Source of the DNA: Gentiana macrophylla
Lineage: Eukaryota; Streptophyta; Magnoliopsida; Gentianales; Gentianaceae
Reading direction: 5' to 3'
Assembly: GCA_026214975.1 (NCBI GenBank)
Contig: CM047805.1
Span: 192,581,620 to 192,645,619 of the forward strand
Length of the DNA: 64,000 bases
Part shown: positions 1-8,640 of the stretch, one piece after another
Layout: every line of letters begins with the position of its first letter
How positions within the stretch are numbered: the first letter of the stretch is position 1
The notes under the pieces: model-generated
What the model saw: only the letters and a program-made list of their open reading frames with translations
Databases searched by the model: none
What the model was told of the DNA's origin: nothing
Position numbers and translations under genes: made by a program

Positions 1-799
1 CCAGGTCGCCAGAATTCCATCTGCCTAGGTCGGCTTCCACTTCAGGGCAAATAAAGAAGAATCGGGATTTTCATCCTTTGTAGGAAGATTCGCCCTTTTT
101 GGTAAACTAGACCTCTTTGTAAAAGTCTCCTCGTCAGGGAATGCAGTAGTACCCAGCCTGATCCAGCACTTTCTTGCGTTGATAGAAAAGTCGAAAAGTT
201 TGAACGGTGAAGGGGATGCAGGCGCACCGGCACCAAAAAGCGAAACCGACTATCGCCCTTATTCCCTTCAGAATGATCTGGACTAGGCACGGCCCGTAAT
301 GCTCCAAGATGGCCAATATAGCTCGACAGATGGGAAACCTTAGGCCACAGAGGAGCTGCTCCTCGTAGACGGCACAGCAGCCGGCCGGAGCCCGATAGGC
401 ATAGACACCAGGAGCAGGAACTGTGGGTTTGAACAAGGGATTCTCCAAGTTGTACTACTTGCAGAGGGAAGTTACGTCTTTTTTGGTGAATTTGGTATCA
501 ATGCCATGACAGGCAACTTGGGATTTTAGGTCCATGTGTGCTTTCAAGGTCAAGACAAATTTGGAAGTACCAGAGGAGCGTGGAGGACCGGTATATGAGG
601 CATCGTACCGGGGGGCTAAAACCAAATGTTCGAAGCCTAGACAATTGATTAAGGGTTGGGACACAGAGTTTTCAACCGATTGAAGAACAGGGTCCTCGGA
701 GTTAGCCCTAATGTTGGATCTTTCGCTTGCTAATTCTGATCTGGACTCGAACAATGCCTCAACAGAACTATCAGTGAGGATAATTGGCTCACTCATCAA
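1..799 (-). pseudogene. antisense ORF of Tat element, 'gypsy type transposon' protein, broken
   Basis: Read leftwards from 799, the N-terminal piece (799-455, 114 codons, begins MMSEPIIL) and a second piece (448-134) are separated by a single stop. The second piece carries the segment CGLRFPICRAILAIL and then IRAIVGFAFWCRC, the hydrophobic pattern of the plant 'putative gypsy type transposon' domain (Pfam PF04195 type). The run KSRFFFICPEVEADL near 45-90 continues the domain in a frame that has two further stops, and matches KPHFFFIRHGVEDVD in the ORF at 3755-5871. The family is found in antisense orientation in Tat-clade retrotransposons; its function is unknown. The C-terminus lies beyond the window. 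I treat it as a decayed copy. Confidence 0.6.
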
Positions 800-1140
800 C
801 TATAAAAGAAATTTAAAAGGAAAAAGCACAAGAAGCTTACTTGACTCAAGGAGTTGAAAGCTGGAATGGCAACCGGCAGCTTCAATCTCGGGTTTAAATG
901 AACCTGTGTAACGTCTGAAGAGACGTGATAAGACTTGAGGGTTATAAACCTCAAAAGTAATATGGGGAAAACCGCTCCATCATTAAAGCGTGTAGAAAAA
1001 TGCTTCGTTTCATGTGCCTGTCATAGCTAACTAATGACAGCAACGCAGACACGTGGCAAGGCTAACCTTGACTCTGTAGAGTGGCAGAGCAGCGTTCCGC
1101 CTAGGTCAGATCCGCCCTACCCTAACAGGGTCGGATCAGA
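800..1140. other. non-coding spacer between antisense ORF and PPT
   Basis: No credible coding frame. Relative to the minus-strand ORF this is upstream sequence, so any promoter for it should lie here; I see no convincing TATA box. It contains the motif CACGTG-like ACACGTGG near 1050, which recurs in the LTR at 1178. Confidence 0.4.
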
Positions 1141-1153
1141 CCTGGGGAGCTTA
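1141..1153 (+). other. polypurine tract of the plus-strand Tat-like element
   Basis: CCTGGGGAGCTTA directly precedes TGATGAGGG. The complete Tat element has the equivalent CTGGGAGGCTTA before TGACGATAC on its own strand, so this is the likely plus-strand priming site and sets the LTR start at 1154. Confidence 0.6.
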
Positions 1154-2023
1154 TGATGAGGGCCAGAGTAGACCTCGACACGTGTCACTTAGGGAGTGGC
1201 TTCACGATGCTAGATAGAAAAGTATTAGGACCAGGGACCCCATGTTAATCAAACCTTACCCCAGGTGGGAGGTCTGTCCTGACTCTTCCCGACTCGACCA
1301 CTGTAGGGCAGCTCGGTCAGGATGGTGGTTCAAGTCTGGCCGAGACAGTCTGAGGAGCCTGACGCATGACGTCAGGGCCTTTCCTTATAAGGATAACACA
1401 CGCACGTGCCTATATGATTAGATAACGAAGGGAAGAATACCTTGATTGTAGGACACATATCTTATAGTTTAAATGCAGTCGTAATTATCTCTTATCAAAG
1501 ATTTACACGTTATAATCCTTAGGGTTTAATACTCATACTTGTCCAACAAGAAAAGAGGCGAGCCGCCTCCCTATATAAACTACCCTAAGGAACTACGAAA
1601 GACTTGATTCCAATTACAAACATTGGATACGTAGGCAACTTGAGAGAAACCAACTCTCAGGCTCAGTATAAATATCATACACACCATCTCCATTGTTAAG
1701 GCTTCTTGATAGGTCGTTCTAGAGTATTTCAAACCCGCATTATATACTCGACGATATCCAGCCTCGTGAGTTATCCACCAAACGAAACTCAGCTTCAAAC
1801 TAACTTTCCAGACTTGTAATCAATTGCCCAGATGTAGAACTCAATAATACTCAGCAAAACATAGCAGGCAAAAATTGACTGCTGACTTCAAAAGAAACCA
1901 GTTGCACTTCATCAAACTGACTTTCAAAGAACTGAATATACTTAACTGAACTGACCATCATTCTCAGTCTCAGTTTTCCAGATTAGTTCCACCAGATTAT
2001 TTATCCGTTTAGAGATCAAGTCA
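1154..2023 (+). repeat. LTR of plus-strand Tat-like element (3' end approximate)
   Basis: Starts TGATGAGGG immediately after a polypurine tract. It contains a TATA box (1571-1580) and, about 45 bp further on, GGATACGTAGGCAACT, the reverse complement of a motif present in both LTRs of the neighbouring Tat element (near 2952 and 11999). The 3' edge is a guess: a CA at 2022-2023 is followed by ACTGACACCGTC, which resembles a decayed tRNA-complementary site. CATCA at 1910-1914 is another possible end. Confidence 0.45.
1571..1580 (+). promoter_or_regulatory. TATA box of Tat-like LTR
   Basis: CTATATAAAC in a locally GC-rich setting (GCCGCCTCC just upstream), placed about 420 bp into the LTR. This is the expected site of a retrotransposon U3 core promoter. 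Confidence 0.5.
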
Positions 2024-2681
2024 CCAAAACTGACACCGTCTCTTATGGTGCAGCGCATAGTTCCGTGTGCATAGTTCCGTCTGATAGTCGGCTCTGATAT
2101 TATTTTTTTTAACGTCTCCAAAACAACGGTAGGATCCAGTTGACTAAAACCCGTCGTCCTCGGTTAATTTAAAAAATCTAATCCGAATTAACAAGTTGTT
2201 TATCTTTCACATTTATACAAGAGTGAGAAGTCATTTTTCACATTCATTTCTTTTAAGCATACTTTTCAAATTTTATATTTTTATATTTAGAGGCAGTAAT
2301 ATACTTCGAGATTAAGTTGTTTCTGTTCCACACGGAGTCAACACGCAGTAGGAAATGTGTCATAATTTCCCTTTTTTTAAAAATTAAAAAAAGGGTTATC
2401 CTTTATTTTTCAAAGTGCGCACCTTCGTTTAAAATTCCCAATATAACCTTCCCGAGACCGTATAACGGATTGGTTAGTTATTTCCCTAGAAAATTGTTCA
2501 ATTATCAAGAATTGTGAGTAATACGCCCTTTACAAGTAAAAACCAATTTCTCTAATTGCGGCCCGATCTCCATTTGGGGAAAAGTTTGGGGTATCCATCA
2601 CCGTAGTCTCATTTTCTTTTCTCATAACTTTCTTTTTATATTAGAGTTAATAATAATCATAGGTGCATAAGTCAGCTACAG

Positions 2682-2735
2682 CGTTGATTATAATAAATCT
2701 AAATTGTTTTCGATATAGATTTATTATAACTAACG
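2682..2735. repeat. inverted repeat (hairpin), 20-bp arms
   Basis: Arms 2682-2701 and 2716-2735 are complementary with two mismatches; the inner 14 bp (TTATAATAAATCTA) are perfect. The loop is 14 bp. It could be a palindromic remnant of a small inverted-repeat element, or AT-rich chance structure. Confidence 0.5.
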
Positions 2736-2807
2736 ATACCTATGACAATTGTGTAATTCGTTGTGACACAACTCGTATCATGACTCTTTATATTATGGAG
2801 TCTATCG

Positions 2808-2812
2808 GTTAT
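2808..2812. repeat. target-site duplication GTTAT (left)
   Basis: GTTAT directly before the LTR start at 2813 matches GTTAT at 12390-12394 directly after the right LTR, as expected for a 5-bp duplication made by a Ty3/gypsy integrase. Confidence 0.9.
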
Positions 2813-3342
2813 TGACGATGCTGTATTAAGCACCACTAATTTAACAGGGCCAAATATAATCGAATTATGAGTTAAGAAGAATAAGGACGGCAAAAACGAT
2901 GATAAAGATGGGGTTTTTTGGGGTTCTGTGGCTGAGTCCAAGAATGTATCTCGGATTGCCTACGTATCATGTGTATTGTCCAGGAATCAAGCCTTACGTA
3001 GTTCCTGGAGTTTTGTATTTATAGCCATAAATCCGTGTTAAGCCCTAAATCATAAGGCGGCGATGTCTATTGACATTAATAACCCTTATTGGGCCTAGCC
3101 CCTTGCCCAAGTAACCCATGGATATTGGGCTTGTGAAGCTGGGCCAGACTTCTGGTCTCGACTCGAACATCTCCGACATGGGTGTTCGAGATGGGACACT
3201 TGTGCAACCTGCTGGATGCTCTGGTCTTCATTGACACATCTCTTATTCGACCCGAGGTGAATACTAGAGGCTTGGACTCCCCAACACGCCGGCTGGACCA
3301 ATCAGATAACTCCACGTGGAGGAGTTAAATCCCGTATCGTCA
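2813..3342 (-). repeat. 3' LTR of Tat element
   Basis: 530 bp, with terminal inverted repeat TGACGAT/ATCGTCA. It contains a minus-strand TATA box (GCTATAAATACA, rc of about 3014-3025) and GGATTGCCTACGTATC near 2952. It aligns end to end with 11860-12389. Confidence 0.92.
3014..3025 (-). promoter_or_regulatory. TATA box in left Tat LTR
   Basis: GCTATAAATACA on the minus strand, about 205 bp before the LTR end. The identical box is at about 12060-12071 in the right LTR, which would drive the element. Confidence 0.55.
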
Positions 3343-3355
3343 TAAGCCTCCCAGA
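3343..3355 (-). other. polypurine tract of Tat element
   Basis: On the minus strand CTGGGAGGCTTA abuts TGACGATAC, the start of the 3' LTR. This is the expected plus-strand primer position and resembles the tract at 1141-1153. Confidence 0.65.
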
Positions 3356-3754
3356 TCGGAAGCCTTTTTTGTATGCTGAAGTCTGATCTAGAATTTTGAA
3401 TTATCTTTTGATGTATGATCTTCTTTAGCGGGAAAACAGCTGTCTCCTTACTCGATGTAGGCTGTCGTGGGGTGACGTCACGCTGTATCACCATAAATGT
3501 GCGCAGGAAACGAAGCGTTCTTATTGGTCCACACGAGGGTTTTATCCTTGATCCCCGTGCCTCCAACTCTATAACTGCCCCAAATCTCGTCCTTTCAAAT
3601 CATTTAGAAGATTTTGCAGCATAAAAGGAGTCCCTGGTGCCGGAGTCTCTCATTTGCCATTCCCATTCCCTGATTTATCCGAAAATACAAGTAAGGCACT
3701 TTTTCATTTAAATTCTTTCTTCATTTCTTATTTCCTTTATCTTTCCTCAATCCT
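3356..3754 (+). promoter_or_regulatory. presumed promoter and leader of the Tat antisense gene
   Basis: This stretch lies between the PPT and the first ATG of the plus-strand gene. A TATA-like CATAAAAGG sits at about 3620, roughly 135 bp upstream of the ATG at 3755. A GTAAGG at about 3691 could be a donor for a short leader intron. No coding frame of its own is convincing. Promoter function is inferred from position and motif only. Confidence 0.4.
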
Positions 3755-5871
3755 ATGTCTAGTAGTGAGAGTGATTCTCAAAATAGGGAGGAATTCGTTG
3801 AGGAAGAAGAAGAATCGGCGGAAAGGACAGTTTCTGAGCGGCCTCCGGTTTTCGGTGAGAAGGTAGCCGGAGAAGAAGAGGAAGGAGGAGAAGAGGAATC
3901 GACTTCTCGTCCAGCGGTTAATAAACGCAAAACCAGGATGAAAGGCGAGGGGCCTTATGGCTGTATGTCCATCCTAACCCAAGAAAAAGCAAAGGCCGCT
4001 TGCATAAAGTACTGCCCCTACTCTTCTGAAAATATCAAAGTATCTCATGGGAGATATCAATTTGCTTGTGATCCTCCCCTGGGCTCTGTGCCATATACGA
4101 GGCACAATTGAAAGAATGGTTAAGGTTTCCTTTCGATCCGGCCCTCATTGATGTTCTTCGCCACTAAATCAACATCACACAACTTGCTCCAAACGGAATT
4201 AGGAGCGTTATGGGTTTTGTAGTGGCGTGTCGAATCGCCAAGGTCGAATTCTCAGTCCGTCTGTTCAGGCAATACTACTCGATCCAAGCCCTGCAAGATG
4301 CGGGGTGGTACACATTTCAAAGGCGTCCCCTGGTCTCGGAATTTGTCAGAAGGGTGACCTCGTCTCAGGGCGAGTGGAAGCCCCACTTTTTCTTCATCCG
4401 ACATGGGGTGGAAGATGTCGATATCCACACCTGGTATAAAAGACCTAAAAAATGGCAGGATAAGCTGGACTCCGATGCCCCCACTGAATGTAGGATTCTC
4501 GAGAGGGTTAGCCCCGATGTCGCAACTCGAAATCTACATTCTTTATACCCTTTCACTGATATTGAGACGGCGGGTCCAGATAGCTATATGGAACTCGACG
4601 AGGACCTTCGAATATTGCGTAGGATTTTTATTCGCTCTGTCGAGATGCTATACTTCACAACTTTTCCCTTTTTTTTTATTTATGCTTCAGTGTTGTATAT
4701 TAATGTCAATCTTCTTTTCTTCGCAGTGGATTTTTTCTCAAAGCTGGAGGAGGTAGGTAAAGTGCCTAACCCAAAGAAGGTCGATCCCAAGAAGATCCAG
4801 CAACTGGCCGGTATCGGGTCGAAGAAACCTGTGTCTGGCACACTAATCTCTGGGGGTCAAAAGACTCCTGCTCGATATTCTACACCTGCTTCGACATCCG
4901 ACCTAATACGAGATCAACCCGATGATGCCCAGGCATCTGAGCAGCCTGGAGGGAGTCTTGTCTCGAGAAACACCAGAAAGTCACTGAAGTGAGACATGGA
5001 GTTGGGAAAGAAGCTCGTAACCTCCCTCCTCCTGGCTTGAATGTGATCGAAAAGATCCCTGGAGTGAGTGTTGCCAAGATGGAAGCTATGGCTCCTCAGG
5101 AGTTGAGTGACTATTTTACAAAAAGCATCCGAGCCGAAAGCCTTTACTTCATTCTCTTAATTTTGGGACTTTTTGTCTGCTCCATGTATAATCATCATCC
5201 TCTTTGCAGGCTCGGATAGCGGCTAAAGTGGCCATGAATAGGATCGAGTCCCCCTCCGCTAACCTGGAGAAACAGAGAGAAACAATCAACCGACTGGACT
5301 CCGAGAACGAAAAGCAGAAATCTGTGGTAAAAAAGTTGGAGGGCCGGCGTGCCAAACTTGAATCCGACTTGGCAACCTCTCAGGACGAGTTGTCCAAGAC
5401 GCGTAAAGACTTATCTGACAGGGAAGCTGAGCTCGCTAAAGTAACCTCTGAGCTTGATGGAGCAAAGGCTGAACTGGCGGGATCTCAAAAAGCTCGAGAT
5501 GACCTTCAGTATGAGGTCGATAGCTACGCGGCTCACCTGGCCTCTGCCAAAAAAGACTTCCTGATTTTTGAGAAACTTGAAACCGACCTGGCTTTGCTGA
5601 TGAGCCAAGCTATGAAAGGGGGTTTTCCAACGCGATCGATCAGGTCAAGATGGTCATCCCGGCTTTCGAAATTTCCAGTATCGAGAAAGCCCATCTATAC
5701 GATCCGGATGCCATCCCTAGATATACTAAGTATTTTAGGGACTTCAAGGCCGGTGTTTCTTTGCATGACAAGTATGTGGCTCCTGCTATGGACGAGGATG
5801 GGGAGGATGACGACGCCTTGAAGGAGCCAGCCGACCCAAACGCATCCACTTCAAACCAGCCTGCTGCTTGA
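3755..5871 (+). pseudogene. antisense intron-bearing gene of Tat element, gypsy-type transposon domain plus coiled coil
   Basis: The N-terminus is acidic and Ser/Glu-rich (starts MSSSESDSQNREEF). The gypsy-type transposon domain follows: EWLRFPFDPALIDVL, then MGFVVACRIAKVEFSV and HFFFIRHGVEDVD. It is interrupted by a +1 shift near 4090 and a TAA near 4166. Two AT-rich introns are likely: one ending TTCTTCGCAG at about 4726, and one ending CTCTTTGCAG at about 5210. After the second intron comes a heptad-rich coiled coil (about 5265-5560, ESDLATSQDELSKTRKDLSD). A frameshift near 5600 leads to the acidic C-terminus ending NQPAA. Its orientation opposite to gag-pol matches antisense ORFs known in Tat elements. 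Function is unknown. Confidence 0.6.
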
Positions 5872-6666
5872 GGCTGTTTCTCGTTATTATTTTTTGAACA
5901 ATTTTATTCGATGTGGTTGTAATAACTTTTTATCGAACCTTTACTTATCTGGATATAATTTTTGTCCAGGTGAATCTATGATTCGATCTCTGAAACATTT
6001 GAAATTTTGAAATTTTGAAATTTGAATTTCGATTTCTGACTTTTCCATTGAATGTCGTTTGTGCTGTCGAAAATTTATCTAGGGTGTAGTCCTTTGGACT
6101 TAATTCCCTGTTGCTTTATGGGGTGTAGTCCTTTGGACTTAATTCCCTTAAGCCCCTAGAAGTGTAGTATGAGTACGTTACTCATGGTACACTTGAATGA
6201 GTCGACCCAGTGTCGTACTGCCTTATGGGCTTGACTGGGCTATTTGGTCGGAGCTCGATTCGACTGTCGTGCCTCGTCAGGCTTATGAACTGGTCGAATT
6301 GAAAAACTCCTTATTCGACTGTCGAACTGCATGGTGCTTATGAACTGGTCGAATACGGTACCCATCGTGGGATCTTCCAACTGCTTCGCATCATGGCTTA
6401 TTGGCAGGTTGGGAGTGACATAAGCACTGTCATTGACTTGGCTTCATTCACTATTTTATTTCAACTCCATCATGTCGATAATCGTTGTTGTGGTTGATTT
6501 TTACCTTTGTTATCTTTCAATCGCATGAGTTCATAAGTAATGGTATAATCTGAAAAGAAATCTACTCAAATAAAATGCCTCAAGATCAATTGTCGTATCG
6601 ACTTATTACAAATAACTAGGAATGTAATATCTACGAATGAAATAAAGGGGAAAGTGAATCAAACAT
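5872..6666. other. spacer between antisense gene and pol end, with short direct repeat
   Basis: No coding frame is supported. It holds a perfect 28-bp direct repeat (6082-6109 and 6121-6148, starting GGGTGTAGTCC), a GAAATTTT-type simple run near 6000, and recurring CTGGTCGAAT/TTATGAACTGG segments (6290-6355). The two convergent transcripts, antisense gene and pol, should both end here. Confidence 0.5.
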
Positions 6667-7560
6667 AATATTTTCTGAGGTTGGTGGCGTGCCAAGTTCG
6701 AGGCACTGTACTTCCATTCGATCTGCCGAGTTGATACGATCCCTTAGGATGGACTTTCAGAATCTTGTAGGGACCTTCCCAATTCGGCTCGCGTTTGCCT
6801 ATTGGATCCTGCCTGCTTGCCTCGTTTTTTTCTCAACACGAGGTCACCCACTTGAAAGTATTTATACTTCACTCTTGCATTGTATTACTGCGAGATCTTC
6901 TTCTTGTAATTAGCCATTCGATGCGCTCCAATCTCTCTTCTCCCTTCGACATTGTCCTTCTCCTACCATAGATCGGCAGCGTTGGTCTAGATGTTGTAGG
7001 CAAAAACCCGAGGTGAGGACAACCCGATCTCCACAGGAATCACTGCCTCACACCCGTAGGCCATGGCGAAGGGAGTTTCATGCGTGGCCGTATTAGGTGC
7101 TGTTCGATACGACCATAGAATACTAGGCAGTTGAGCTGCCCAATCACGACCCTCATCTTCCAGTCGCTTTTTTAAACCAAACTTTATCTGTCTATTCATT
7201 TGTTCGACCTGCCCAACTATGTCGATTCCGCACTAATCAAATGGCCATACTGATTCGATAGCGTTCATTTCCTGGGCATGTTGGTGCGTTATCACATCGT
7301 GTACTTGGCAAGCTCTGCATCTCCTGCTAGCTTACATTTTCTTGCCAGCATCCGAGCTCCGCAGTGATTGCCGCGAACCCCCCGATGTATTTCCTCGAGA
7401 AAATATGCTCCTTCATCCTCCGAGGCACACCGCATCCAATGGGTCACAAAGGACCTACGATAAAGGATGTAATCGAACAGTGCGAACCTGGAGGATTGTA
7501 GCCGGATCTTCTGGGCCTGGGACTTGTCAGATGGAAGAATCCCATACTTCAAGTAAAGAG
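6667..7560 (-). pseudogene. Tat integrase, catalytic core deleted
   Basis: Read leftwards: the zinc-finger region begins EEIHRGVRGNHCGARM but loses about 20 residues and shifts frame at about 7325, resuming at RCRACQVHDV. After WPFD, a TAG stop and CGIDIVG (first catalytic Asp), the frame runs straight into QVEQMNRQIKFGLKK, which normally follows the last catalytic Glu. About 110-120 codons with the second Asp are therefore missing. Downstream, SILWSYRTAPNTATHETPF and the C-terminal PYKILKVHPKGSYQL ... PRTWHATNLRKYY are recognisable to about 6667. Without the DDE core, the protein cannot integrate DNA. Confidence 0.85.
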
Positions 7561-8068
7561 CTATCGGGTCCATCCATGTCGATCCCTGAGTAACCGGCTG
7601 CACATCGACCTCGTCGTAACTCCGCTCGGCTAACATTTCGACCAGGACCTTCTTTTTTGATTTAAAATTTGATGTGAGTTTAGACAGTGCATCGGCCCTT
7701 TTGTTCTCACTACGAGGCACTTGTTCGACTTGAACCGTTTTAAACTTTGACATCAACCCTTGAACCACTTTCAAATAACTCTTCATGGTTTCTTCTTTAG
7801 CTTCATATTCGCCTTGAATATGATTAACTACGAGCTGTGAGTCACTATACACCACTAGATTCTCGACCTCTAATTTGGATGCTAGCTTCAGACCTGTAAT
7901 CATGGCTTCGTATTCTGCCTCGTTGTTGGTGGCCTTGAACTCAAACCGAAGCGCATAGGGGAATTCTTCTCCCTTCGGACTGACCAATAGTAACCCAGCT
8001 CTTGATCCTTCTTTACTGGATGCCCCATCGACATGAAGGGTCCATTGCTCCTCTGGCGGTTGTTTCTC
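7560..8068 (-). pseudogene. archaeal-type RNase H (aRH) of Tat element
   Basis: LHVDGASS at the start, then FKATNNEAEYEAMITGLKLA, VVYSDSQLVVNHIQGEY and RSENKRADALSKL are the hallmark Asp-Glu-Asp-Asp motifs of the second RNase H that Tat-clade elements carry after their ordinary RNase H. The domain itself is continuous, but a TAA at about 8069-8071 separates it in frame from the upstream RNase H. This second RNase H is diagnostic for the clade. Its role in reverse transcription is not settled. Confidence 0.85.
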
Positions 8069-8640
8069 TTACTCTAGTTGTATAGATAATCCCTCGGCAA
8101 TGAAGTCTGCCAGGGCTTTGCCTTTAACTATTGTTCGAGGTAAGAATTCGATATCATACTCAGCTAGTTCAACGACCCATTTTGCTAGCCGACCCGATGT
8201 CTCGGGCTTGGCCAAAATTTGTTTCAAAGGTTGGTCGGTGACCACTGCGATTGGGTGTGCCAGGAAATAAGGCTTTAACTTCCTCGATGCATGAACTAAA
8301 CTCAGTGCTAACTTCTCGGCTAGTGAGTATCTGATCTCTGTCCCATGTAGTACCTTACTCACGAAATAAACTGGAACTTGTCCCAGCTCATCCTCTCTAA
8401 CCAACACTGCACTCACTGCCTCTTCACAAATTGCTAAATAGACCAATAGTTTTTCTCCTTCTCGAGGTGATGTCAGCGTTGGTAACTCGGATAAATAGCT
8501 TTTCAGGTCTTCAAATGCTTTCTGACACTTGTCATCCCACTGAAAGGGACTTACCTTCCTCAATATCTTGAAGAAGGGAAGTGCTCTCTGCGCAGATATC
8601 GATAAAAAACGGTTGAGGCCGTCATACGACCTGTCAACCT
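8069..8640 (-). pseudogene. Tat retroelement RNase H domain
   Basis: The frame opens after a shift near 8620 at the RT/RNase H connection and reads SPFQWDDKCQKAFEDLK, LLVYLAICEEAVSAVLV, YSLAEKLALSLVHASRKL and AVVTDQPLKQILAKPE. That is the connection subdomain plus a Ty3/gypsy RNase H. The first catalytic position, usually Asp, reads AICEE here, so activity is doubtful. The frame stops at 8069 after LSIQLE and continues into aRH. Confidence 0.8.

Larger units (their letters stand above)
1..2023 (+). mobile_element. 3' end of a plus-strand Tat-like Ty3/gypsy element
   Basis: The stretch holds, in order, a minus-strand gypsy-type ORF (1-799), a non-coding spacer, a polypurine tract ending at 1153 and an LTR-like segment with a TATA box at 1571. 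This is the 3' layout of Tat-clade elements, which carry an extra ORF in antisense between integrase and 3' LTR; the complete Tat element at 2813-12389 has the same arrangement in mirror image. The left part runs off the window. The right LTR edge is uncertain because no TSD could be paired. Confidence 0.6.
2024..2812. other. AT-rich intergenic or decayed repeat sequence
   Basis: No coding frame is convincing. The stretch contains repeated GCATAGTTCCGT (near 2054 and 2069), poly-A/T runs, and a 20-bp imperfect inverted repeat at 2682-2735. It forms the left flank of the Tat insertion; the last five bases are the target-site duplication. Confidence 0.5.

Noticed and set aside
3076..3315. 79-codon open frame on the minus strand, also present at 12123-12362
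   Set aside because: It is conserved only because both lie in the two LTR copies of the same element; the composition is not protein-like and a second overlapping frame is equally open.
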